From Candidatus Zixiibacteriota bacterium (GTDB lineage Bacteria > Zixibacteria > MSB-5A5 > GN15 > FEB-12): 64,000 bases of DNA. Location: positions 1 through 64,000 of the forward strand of contig JAJRSF010000023.1 of NCBI GenBank assembly GCA_024278935.1, read 5' to 3'. The notes below the pieces were generated by a model, which worked only from the letters and a program-made list of their open reading frames with translations, had not been told where the DNA came from and ran no database searches. The position numbers and the translations under genes are program-made. Shown piece after piece: positions 57,199 through 64,000 of the stretch (positions within the stretch are counted from its first letter, which is position 1; every line of letters starts with the position of its first letter).

Positions 57199-58044
57199 TT
57201 AAAATTCCTCGATCTCGCCAAGTTTAAACTTTGTCAACTCTGCTGAAATAGAACCAACGATAACTTTTGTTTTCATCAGCACCGGCATTTTTACTTTATC
57301 ATCAGTCAGCCAAACTTTGACACTTCCTTTATGCTTAAAAACACCAACAGAACTCATAAGAGGTTCAACAAGAACACAATCAAAAGACCCTGCATCAACT
57401 GAAATTTTTTCACGTTTTAAAATATTCACTTTGGTAGAGAATTTCCGTCCATCAACAAATGTTTCAATAACAAATGATGTCCCCGGTTTGAGTTCCTGTG
57501 TCCGAATATAATAAAGCATCGAGAGTGCATCCTGCACATATTCTGCGACTTCAATAGTGTCACCTTTGTAGACAGTCAAATGATTTATTTGGTCAAAGTC
57601 ATATTGTCTGTCAGAACGGTAACCACCCTCACGAAGATTTTTCTCAAACCTCCAACTACAAATACCTTCGGCATCGATAATTGTTTCAGCTTTATCATTA
57701 ACGTTAAATACAGAACTGAAAAAACTATTAGACTTAGCTGTTGTAATTATTTGAAAACATGGACGTTCCTGATATTCGATAAGGTTGGTAACTTCCATAG
57801 TAGCAGTCCCGGCATTGATAAATCCATAGTTGATGTCAAACTCAAATTTTTCATTCACACCAAGAGAAATATTGTCGACATACCGCCCGATAGGATCGGA
57901 CTTATCTCCGATATGTATATCGGAAGAATCCGTTGCAGCCTGTGCGACTCCGATTTCAATAGTAACAAAGTAAAAGATAGGAATCAGACCGATACAGACA
58001 ATAGTCATAAGTAGAAATGAATGTAGTTTAGAACGTTTTGGCAT
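57199..58044 (-). CDS. DUF3108 periplasmic/envelope protein
   Basis: 281 residues with an N-terminal membrane or signal segment (LLMTIVCIGLIPIFYFVTI) and a beta-rich domain: FEFDINYGFINAGTATMEV, YKGDTIEVAEYVQDALSMLYYIRT and KVWLTDDKVKMPVLMKTKV. These are the recurring elements of DUF3108. The function of the family is not established; members are often near LPS or cell-envelope genes. Two bases before the DHS-like gene. Confidence 0.82.
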   Translation of the reverse strand: MPKRSKLHSFLLMTIVCIGLIPIFYFVTIEIGVAQAATDSSDIHIGDKSDPIGRYVDNISLGVNEKFEFDINYGFINAGTATMEVTNLIEYQERPCFQIITTAKSNSFFSSVFNVNDKAETIIDAEGICSWRFEKNLREGGYRSDRQYDFDQINHLTVYKGDTIEVAEYVQDALSMLYYIRTQELKPGTSFVIETFVDGRKFSTKVNILKREKISVDAGSFDCVLVEPLMSSVGVFKHKGSVKVWLTDDKVKMPVLMKTKVIVGSISAELTKFKLGEIEEF

Positions 58045-58045
58045 T

Positions 58046-58532
58046 TTATTTTTTTTCTATCCTCTTAACTATTTCATCTAAATATTTACCCAAGTATTCA
58101 CCAATCTCTAAAAACGTTTCGTTATACACAGACAGTTCCTGTCCGATTGGGTCAGATAATCCTTCACCCTGTCTGTTTTTATCAGGGAAATTTTTGAACA
58201 AGTATGTTTTGTCAGCTACATCTTTCCGTAATCGAAGAATCTCAGCAAGGTGGCTTGGTGTCATCGCAAAAATAAGGTCAGCCTTGTCAAGCAAGTCCGA
58301 TGTTAACCCTTGCGACAAATGCCCCGACAAATCAGCATCCCAAATCTTGGCGGCGTCGATTCCATACAGCGTTGCTGGGAATCCGGTTGCTGCCGATGTC
58401 CCCGATGAGATTATTTTATATTCATTCTTGAGTTCTTTTTTTTTCAAGTAAAACTTTCATAGCACCTTCTGCCATTGGGGAACGACAGGTGTTGCCGGTA
58501 CAGACAAACATAATTGTAAATACTTTACTCAT
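58046..58532 (-). pseudogene. Low-molecular-weight protein-tyrosine phosphatase, frameshifted at an A9 tract
   Basis: From the ATG at 58532 the catalytic loop VCTGNTCRSP (C-x5-R) is near the N-terminus. At 58437-58445 an A9 tract puts the rest in another frame; with A8 the protein reads LLEKKELKNEYKIISSGTSA and continues to 58046, including the general-acid loop LSDPIGQ. The two frames together make about 161 residues, the usual length. The family acts on phosphotyrosine, often on bacterial tyrosine kinases of polysaccharide export. Ribosomal or transcriptional slippage on A9 could still yield some enzyme. Confidence 0.78.
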
Positions 58533-58544
58533 AATTTAGATTTT

Positions 58545-59168
58545 TTAACTTTCAATTTTTAAAATTATTTGCTCTTTGGAGATCGCTCCAACACGATGAA
58601 AACATAATTCTTTTTCTGACACATCAACAACAGTCGATGCTGTGTTATTTAAATTACCATTGTCGATATACAGCGAAACACTTTCTTTGAATTCTTTTTG
58701 AATCTCTTCACCAGAGACACATTCGTTCTGCCCGGAGATATTTGCCGATGTTGCCGAGAGCGGAAAATCTATGCGTGCCAAAATATCAGCAATCAGTTTT
58801 GAACTTGCAAAACGTATACCTATTTTATTTTTATAGACAACGTGCTTTTCCATCTCTTTTTTTGCTTTTAGAATCAGCGTAAGCGGTCCGGGAAGATATG
58901 CGTTGGCAAGCAGCTCTGCTGACTTGGTGGAGTGACCATAGGTAAACATATCAGCTATCGAATTCACAAAAATCGCTGTCGGCATAAAACCGGGACGTTG
59001 CTTTGCCTGATATAATTTATCCAAAGCAGCAGAATCAGATGCATTGACTAAAAGCCTATACCTTGTTTCGGTAGGTGCCACAACAAGCTGACCATCTTGC
59101 AAAGCAGTTACCGCTTGCTCAATGATTGCTTCATAGGAATCTCTGTTGAGAACTTCTATTTTACTCAC
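58545..59168 (-). CDS. Sua5/YrdC-type threonylcarbamoyl-AMP synthase-like protein
   Basis: 207 residues from a GTG at 59168 (SKIEVLNRDSYEAIIEQAV); ATG codons up to 59198 are possible but would overlap the previous gene more deeply. The fold elements LVVAPTETRYRLLVNA, LYQAKQRPGFMPTAIFV, LPGPLTLILKAK and PLSATSANISGQ match YrdC. The first motif differs from the usual PTET-x-YGLG, so substrate use may differ. The classic reaction makes threonylcarbamoyl-AMP for tRNA t6A. Confidence 0.82.
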   Translation of the reverse strand: MSKIEVLNRDSYEAIIEQAVTALQDGQLVVAPTETRYRLLVNASDSAALDKLYQAKQRPGFMPTAIFVNSIADMFTYGHSTKSAELLANAYLPGPLTLILKAKKEMEKHVVYKNKIGIRFASSKLIADILARIDFPLSATSANISGQNECVSGEEIQKEFKESVSLYIDNGNLNNTASTVVDVSEKELCFHRVGAISKEQIILKIES

Positions 59169-59808
59169 TGTCGCCTGGCTCATTTTCATTATCATCATCT
59201 GGTTCTATATAGAGTGAATCAATAAATTCAGGGATTATCAGGTCATCATACATTGGCGTTGTTTCTTTTACATCAACAATCACAACAACTACCCAGGCAT
59301 TTTTATAGCCCGATGATTTCACTCGTTGCTGATAATCTTCGGCTTTATCTCGGTTCGGGAAATTACCTACCCGAATTTTATAGTATGGAACTTCATAATC
59401 CAAAAATACAGGACGGTCAAAAATTTCTTCGGCAACTAATTTCGCCTGTCTTGATTCTCCAAATTTTTTGCTTGAAAAAATCTGCACCCGATACGCTTGC
59501 GAATTAAGAGAGTCGATTTCATCAGGGATATTTTCTATAAGCGTATAAACAGAATCTTGCTCTTCCGGTTCAACATCAATAAGAACTGCCGATCCGACAA
59601 TTTTGCCATGCTTCGGATGTTCAAGCGGAATCACTTTGCGGTCAGCCTGCAAATCAAGAAGATTCAGTTTGTCGCTATCTTCTTCCTGTTTGTTTTCCTG
59701 CTGAGATTGCTCTTGTGGCACACTCCCGCCTTTTGGCTGACAACCAACAAGCAGTAAACCACATAATGCGATAGAGAAAAGTTTAGAGATATTTTTTTGT
59801 GCTATCAT
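59161..59808 (-). CDS. Lipoprotein with SPOR domain
   Basis: 215 residues. A lipobox LLLVGC (Cys about residue 22) follows a short membrane segment. After a Gln/Glu-rich linker, residues about 105-180 form a SPOR domain (YRVQIFSSKKFGESRQAKLV, YYKIRVGNFPNRDKAEDY). SPOR domains bind denuded peptidoglycan at division sites. The start overlaps manC by 26 bases; an acidic tail ends the protein. Confidence 0.85.
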   Translation of the reverse strand: MIAQKNISKLFSIALCGLLLVGCQPKGGSVPQEQSQQENKQEEDSDKLNLLDLQADRKVIPLEHPKHGKIVGSAVLIDVEPEEQDSVYTLIENIPDEIDSLNSQAYRVQIFSSKKFGESRQAKLVAEEIFDRPVFLDYEVPYYKIRVGNFPNRDKAEDYQQRVKSSGYKNAWVVVVIVDVKETTPMYDDLIIPEFIDSLYIEPDDDNENEPGDSE

Positions 59809-60862
59809 CTTTCCCTAATTCAGCTAGAATTTCTTTTACTCGATCAACTTCCGTTTTGTGTGCGACCATTGTAATATTATCTGTCCGAACAATTACTAAA
59901 TCCGAAACTCCCAAACAGGCAATAATACCGTCTTCTTCATTATACACTGTATTTTCATAAGAGTCGATTAATAAAGACTCCCCGACGACCACATTATTAT
60001 CTCTGGTCAGCTTTTTATAACGCGGAAGAGCGTTCCATCCGCCAATGTCATCCCAAATAATATCAGCTTTCAGAGTCAGCACATTTTCGGCATATTCTAA
60101 AACAGCAAAATCAATAGATATCGAAGCAACTTTTTTGAACAGTTCTTCACGGGCAGAAATCACATTGTCAGTTCCGATATGCGCAGAATATTTTTCTAAC
60201 TCTTCGGCAAGTTCAGGTTGGAATTTGGCAATAGCTTTCAAAATAGATTTTGCGGACCAAATAAACATACCACTGTTCCAAAGATACTGTTGTGAGTAAT
60301 AATATTCATGAGCCACTGCTGCTTTAGGTTTTTCAGCAAAAGCAGCCACCTTGCAGGCGTGATACTTTCCATCATGTTCAAATTTATCACCAAGTTTAAT
60401 ATAGCCATAGCCGGTTTCAGGACGAGTCGGAATTATACCAAGCGTAATCAGACAGTCATTCTCTTTGGCAATATCGCAACTCTCTTGAATAATCTGTTGT
60501 AGTTTTTCTTCAGGACGAATAAGATGATCGGCAGAAAGCACAACCATAACCGCATCGGGGTCATCATGACGTAAATGCACCGCAGCTAGTCCGATAGCAA
60601 CGCAAGTGTTTCTTCCAATCGGTTCTGAGATGACTTGAGATTTATCTAAAACATCAACATTGTTCAAAATAAAAGTTTCCATCGAACGACTTGTAATGAT
60701 TCGGAAATTTTCAGTCGGTATTATCGGAAGCACCCTATCCATCGTTTCGACTAACATCATTTTATCCGATGTTAATTTCAGAAATTGTTTCGGACGTTCA
60801 GCTCTTGAGAGAGGCCAAAACCGCTCGCCTTTGCCACCTGCTAAAACTACACCATATATCAA
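59783..60862 (-). CDS. manC: Mannose-1-phosphate guanylyltransferase
   Basis: 359 residues. The nucleotidyltransferase signature VVLAGGKGERFWPLSRAERP and VLSADHLI, FAEKPKAA and WNSGMFIWSA segments are typical. It is the short form without the C-terminal phosphomannose isomerase cupin. The product GDP-mannose feeds polysaccharide or nucleotide-sugar synthesis. First gene of the long minus-strand run ending at 49128. The 274-base gap upstream shows no gene. Confidence 0.92.
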   Translation of the reverse strand: MIYGVVLAGGKGERFWPLSRAERPKQFLKLTSDKMMLVETMDRVLPIIPTENFRIITSRSMETFILNNVDVLDKSQVISEPIGRNTCVAIGLAAVHLRHDDPDAVMVVLSADHLIRPEEKLQQIIQESCDIAKENDCLITLGIIPTRPETGYGYIKLGDKFEHDGKYHACKVAAFAEKPKAAVAHEYYYSQQYLWNSGMFIWSAKSILKAIAKFQPELAEELEKYSAHIGTDNVISAREELFKKVASISIDFAVLEYAENVLTLKADIIWDDIGGWNALPRYKKLTRDNNVVVGESLLIDSYENTVYNEEDGIIACLGVSDLVIVRTDNITMVAHKTEVDRVKEILAELGKDDSTKKYL

Positions 60863-61136
60863 AATTAACTCCTTACCAAATTAGTATTAATCTATTGATA
60901 ATAATAGAGTTAATGGCAGTAGTCAAGAAAAAGAAATCCCGCTTTTTATTCTGTCAATTTTGAACTTTTAAAATTCTCAGTTTTAGTCAATTTGGGAAGT
61001 TTTTTCGCAAACCATCCCAAGCCGTGGGGCACCAGTGCCAATTAATAATAGTTTTTAAAATGAATGATATTCTTATAAATCAAACAGTAATAAAATAATC
61101 CTAATTAGCTCAAATAATTAGTTTAATTATTTTCAT

Positions 61137-62119
61137 TCAATTTTTAAATATCACTGAATCAAGCAGGAAAACAGTATTAGCAATATACCCCTCTAAATCA
61201 AGATCTTGTGTTATATTTAAATTTCTACTACCATTGTGTTGAATAATTACATCAAAATAGCTAAAATCTATATCTATTAAGTACGGATCTTGAAATTTGG
61301 ATATTTTAGTCTTTCCACCTTTAATTATAACTTTGCTATAAATTTTACCAAAACGGTCTTTAACAAAAAAACCTACTTCGTTTCCATTGAGTGTATACTC
61401 TTTCAAGTATCCATTCAATGGCGCAATGTTTTTTTCTACTATAAGAGATTGGAAAATTTCATCTTGGTAAATAGGAATTATTCCACCTAATCCTTGTCCC
61501 ACAAATACAAATGAATCAAGTTCAATACTCTTTTTTTAACAGAAAAATCAAAGTTAATTGAATCCTCTGTATTCATATCGCTTAATTCGAATAAGCTTGT
61601 CATAACTACTGTATTTGAAATTACTTGAGAAAAATCAATTCCTATATAGGATTCATTAATTATTTTTTTTGAAGTTGAATCAAGAACTTTTTTAATTCCA
61701 ACTCCAACATATTGATATAATGATGCCAAAGAATCAGGATGACATAATATTTCATCTCTTTTTGTTAATTTGATACCATTATTATATAATGAATTTTCAA
61801 ACTTAATGTTTCTTTTTTTATATAAATAGTAACCATCTGCTTTAACAGCGACATCAAAATGTAATCCCTTTTCAAATTTGAATTCAAAATTACCGAATTC
61901 ATCTGTCCTTATCTCTTCCCTATAAACGTTTAATTCATCTAACAAATAATGATGAGCATATTTCCAACACTGAATAAAAACTACAGCATTTTCAATGTTT
62001 TTGTTATCTAAATCCTTTACTGTACCTGTTATTGTAATATCTTGAAACTCTTTCGAGCAAGACAGACAAAACAAAAAAACTAATATTAAGCAACTCATAA
62101 TCATCATAATTTTATTCAT
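61137..62119 (-). pseudogene. Lipoprotein with carboxypeptidase-regulatory-like domain, frameshifted at an A7 run
   Basis: A lipobox (LFCLSCS, Cys near residue 21) is followed by a CarboxypepD_reg-like domain (ITITGTVKDLDNKNIENAVV, FGNFEFKFEKGLHFDV). At 61532-61538 an A7 run (expected A8) shifts the frame; the continuation KKSIELDSFVFVGQGLGGII leads to 61137. The separate 121-codon downstream frame begins at a GTG and has no ribosome site of its own. Function unknown; a surface-exposed lipoprotein is likely. Confidence 0.6.
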
Positions 62120-62205
62120 TTTCTCTTTCCTCTTCCATTTTCCGTAATTGTATCTCTGCTTTTATTTGAAAAAGTACAAGTTTTCGAGAATCTTCATCTA
62201 GACTA

Positions 62206-62280
62206 CCATGGACGGGTAGCCCACCCCTTGGGGTGGGTTTCTATTCCACATAAGTCAGGACCACAGGGCTCCTGACCTAC
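62206..62280. repeat. Palindromic repeats, including an inverted copy of family A
   Basis: Near 62213-62240 a palindrome cccaccccttggggtggg sits beside ggacgggtag. From about 62254 to 62280 the minus strand reads GTAGGTCAGGAGCCCTGTG and TCCTGAC, matching the units at 4469-4556. The rest of the gap from 62120 to 62286 holds nothing else recognisable. Confidence 0.6.
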
Positions 62281-62286
62281 TAATTA

Positions 62287-63216
62287 TTATGACTTTATTT
62301 TCAGTTTATACGATGGAACCCGGCTGAACTCTTTGAGCATATTGACCCGTTTTTCGATATCTTCTTTTTTGAGCGAAGCAGTCTTACGGCAACTGAAATT
62401 TTCAACACAATAGGAAGCCATCACCGTCCCGGTTACCAATGCTCGTCTGAAATTATCTTCGGACAAATCTTTGACATTTGACAAATACCCCATCGTACCG
62501 CCAGCAAATGAGTCGCCTGCCCCGGTTGGGGCTTTTACTTTCTCAAGTGGAATCGCTGGAAGTGAGAAAAAGCTCTTTTTCCCAAAGAGCTGGACGCCAT
62601 GGGCACCTTTTTTAATGATAACATATTTTGCCCCAAGTTTGAGAAGTTCTTTGGCTGCCTTTGGAAGCGACGATGTGTTACAAAACTGCATTGCTTCACC
62701 GTCGTTAATACAAATTACATCAACTTTTCGGAATACTTTTTCAAGTAGTTTTGGTTCGATTGTAATCCAGAGATTCATTGAATCACACAAAATCAGTTTT
62801 GGCTTTTTGACCTGATCTAAAACTTGCAGTTGTAAAGCAGGATGAATATTACCCAAAAGCAGATATGGAGCATTTTTATAAGATTCTGGAAGTGCCGGGT
62901 TAAACGACTCAAAGACATTTAGTTGCGTGTCTCGAGTGACAGCCTGATTCATATCCCCTTCGTAGTAGCCTGACCAGAAAAATGTTTTCCCTGATTTGTC
63001 AATTTGGAGACCTTCTAAATCGACGCCACGTTTTTTGAGCATATTAATATGTTTTTTCTCAAAATCTTTTCCAACCACGCCAACAATTCCGGGTGTTGTA
63101 AAATATGATGATGCCACCGATGCGTAGGTTGCAGATCCACCCAAAGCTCGGTCGACATGCCCAAGCGGTGTGTCAATTGTATCTACCGCAACAGAACCGA
63201 CTATAAGTAATTTCAT
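62287..63216 (-). CDS. PfkB-family sugar/nucleoside kinase
   Basis: 309 residues from the ATG at 63216, preceded by ttggagaaa; a longer TTG start at 63228 is unlikely. PfkB features: VGSVAVDTIDTPLG, GGSATYASVASSYF and the C-terminal anion-hole motif APTGAGDSFAGG with the catalytic Asp. The substrate could be a sugar, nucleoside or related compound; the family is broad. A terminator separates it from iorB, and it has its own promoter-like site. Confidence 0.87.
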   Translation of the reverse strand: MKLLIVGSVAVDTIDTPLGHVDRALGGSATYASVASSYFTTPGIVGVVGKDFEKKHINMLKKRGVDLEGLQIDKSGKTFFWSGYYEGDMNQAVTRDTQLNVFESFNPALPESYKNAPYLLLGNIHPALQLQVLDQVKKPKLILCDSMNLWITIEPKLLEKVFRKVDVICINDGEAMQFCNTSSLPKAAKELLKLGAKYVIIKKGAHGVQLFGKKSFFSLPAIPLEKVKAPTGAGDSFAGGTMGYLSNVKDLSEDNFRRALVTGTVMASYCVENFSCRKTASLKKEDIEKRVNMLKEFSRVPSYKLKIKS

Positions 63217-63253
63217 TATTTTCTCCAAAAAGTTATCAAATTTTGTTTTTGAT

Positions 63254-63282
63254 AAAGTATGAAACTACCGATTGAGATTCAA
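63254..63282 (-). promoter_or_regulatory. Promoter-like sequence of the PfkB gene
   Basis: TTGAAT (63277-63282), a 17-base spacer and TACTTT (63254-63259) on the minus strand, about 38 bases before the ATG. Confidence 0.4.
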
Positions 63283-63312
63283 GTTTAATTATGAGAGATT
63301 ACTATATAAAAA

Positions 63313-63340
63313 AAAGAGGTTCCACAATCGGAACCTCTTT
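63313..63340 (-). terminator. Terminator after iorB
   Basis: aaagaggttcc and ggaacctcttt form a perfect 11-base-pair stem with a six-base loop, followed on the minus strand by a T run. Confidence 0.92.
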
Positions 63341-63357
63341 AGTATGAAGATAATTTC

Positions 63358-63960
63358 TTACGCTTCAATGGCTGAAAGTTTGACTTCTCTTCCACGGTTG
63401 AAAGCTTGGATATTTATATCAACAAACCGTTCTTTGACTCTGTTTCTAATAACATCAAGCCAAAGTTCAGTTGGAAACGGCATATAGTTTGAAAGAATCC
63501 CGAGCAGAATTGTATTTACCAAACGAGGATTACCAAGTTCTGCGGCAATTTTATCAGCATCGGCAGCGATAACCCGATTAGCTTTTTCTCTCATTTTTTC
63601 AACCGGGTTTTCAGGATAATGTAGATCTTTTTGCGATGTAACAATCGCAGGGATCAGCTCTGTCTGTGATACAATCGCGACACCTTCTTTTTTCATCCAG
63701 TCTAAAGCCCGTAACCCTTCCGCTTTTTCAAACGAAATCAGAATATCAGCCTGCCCATAACGAATGGTCGGCGAATACACTTTTTCAGCCATTTTGATAT
63801 GCGACGAAACAATCCCGCCCCGTTGAGACATACCATGAACTTCAGATTTTTTAACATCAAATCCGACCCGCATCGCAGTTTCAGAAATGATTTCGGATGC
63901 AAGCAAAACACCTTGTCCGCCAACACCAACTATTAAAATTGCATAATTATTTTCAGACAT
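63358..63960 (-). CDS. iorB: Indolepyruvate ferredoxin oxidoreductase beta subunit
   Basis: 200 residues. GVGGQGVLLASEIISETAMR and KKSEVHGMSQRGGIVSSHIK are the signature of the IorB/gamma-type domain of 2-oxoacid oxidoreductases. With IorA it oxidises aryl pyruvates from aromatic amino acids and reduces ferredoxin. The upstream gene, mostly outside the window, is presumably iorA. Related to the KorC at 285-854 but with the IorB-type GMSQRGG. Confidence 0.9.
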   Translation of the reverse strand: MSENNYAILIVGVGGQGVLLASEIISETAMRVGFDVKKSEVHGMSQRGGIVSSHIKMAEKVYSPTIRYGQADILISFEKAEGLRALDWMKKEGVAIVSQTELIPAIVTSQKDLHYPENPVEKMREKANRVIAADADKIAAELGNPRLVNTILLGILSNYMPFPTELWLDVIRNRVKERFVDINIQAFNRGREVKLSAIEA

Positions 63961-63967
63961 CTATAAC

Positions 63968-64000
63968 CTACGCTTCCACAAATTGACTTTTTAACATTAT
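63968..64000 (-). CDS. End of an upstream gene, probably iorA
   Basis: An open frame enters from the window edge and ends at TAG (63968-63970), eight bases before the iorB start; the visible residues are IMLKSQFVEA. Identity is inferred only from the usual iorA-iorB order. Confidence 0.35.
   Translation of the reverse strand: MMLKSQFVEA

Noticed and set aside
1-64000. CRISPR arrays, tRNA or rRNA genes, integrases, transposases and prophage genes
   Set aside because: I looked for spaced direct repeats, tRNA-like ends and mobile-element proteins on both strands and found none that I could support.

Overview
The window is AT-rich (roughly 60% or more A+T by eye) chromosomal DNA from a Gram-negative bacterium. 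TonB-dependent receptors, an Omp85 barrel, lipoproteins with lipoboxes and a SPOR protein show an outer membrane. Dockerin-like repeats on a secreted subtilase, an MXAN_6640-type metalloprotease with a FlgD-like tail, a deoxyhypusine-synthase-like protein and ferredoxin-linked 2-oxoacid oxidoreductases fit an uncultured anaerobic or microaerophilic lineage of the FCB superphylum (Zixibacteria-like). The taxonomy is inference; no rRNA or tRNA gene was seen.

Layout. 1-4377 (+): the end of a 2-oxoacid:ferredoxin oxidoreductase (KorB, KorC) runs directly into NuoE-, NuoF- and NuoG-like subunits and a four-cluster ferredoxin, an electron-transfer module with no hydrogenase H-cluster. 4378-4631: palindromic repeats. 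4632-8118: an M29-type aminopeptidase and a TonB receptor. 8420-18811 (+): signalling genes (STAS antagonist, anti-sigma kinase, membrane SpoIIE-type phosphatase, Nudix, Omp85 barrel, histidine kinase, Ser/Thr kinase-TPR). 18795-21454 (-): a RiPP-like locus with a PqqD/M50/HlyD fusion and a 24-residue peptide with a perfect Shine-Dalgarno. 21507-30842: ClC channel, FAD oxidoreductase, secreted protein, GAF sensor, purF, subtilase. 30908-45536 (-): a complete 14-subunit complex I operon, with a small glutaredoxin-like gene between nuoM and nuoN that I read as a selenoprotein ending Sec-Gly-Phe-stop. 45737-49073 (-): PHPT1-like protein, PHP phosphoesterase, MFS, HD protein. 49128-60862 (-): a long run from mannose-1-phosphate guanylyltransferase through SPOR lipoprotein, Sua5/YrdC, LMW phosphatase, DUF3108, DHS-like, FtcD-cyclodeaminase, PHP, metalloprotease and ECF S-component to a second TonB receptor. 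61137-64000 (-): lipoprotein, PfkB kinase, IorB and the end of an upstream gene, probably iorA.

An unusual share of the genes are broken by one event each: four single in-frame stops (Omp85, ClC, FAD oxidoreductase, PHP protein) and seven one-base frameshifts, mostly in A/T runs. Intact genes in the window end in TAA, TAG and TGA, so code reassignment does not explain this. Sequence error, recent decay, or rescue by slippage at the A9 tracts are the open explanations. I annotate these as single genes with the break position given.

The two most interesting items are the probable UXX-star selenoprotein inside the complex I operon, with a fitting SECIS-like hairpin, and the minimal peptide plus PqqD-M50-HlyD locus.
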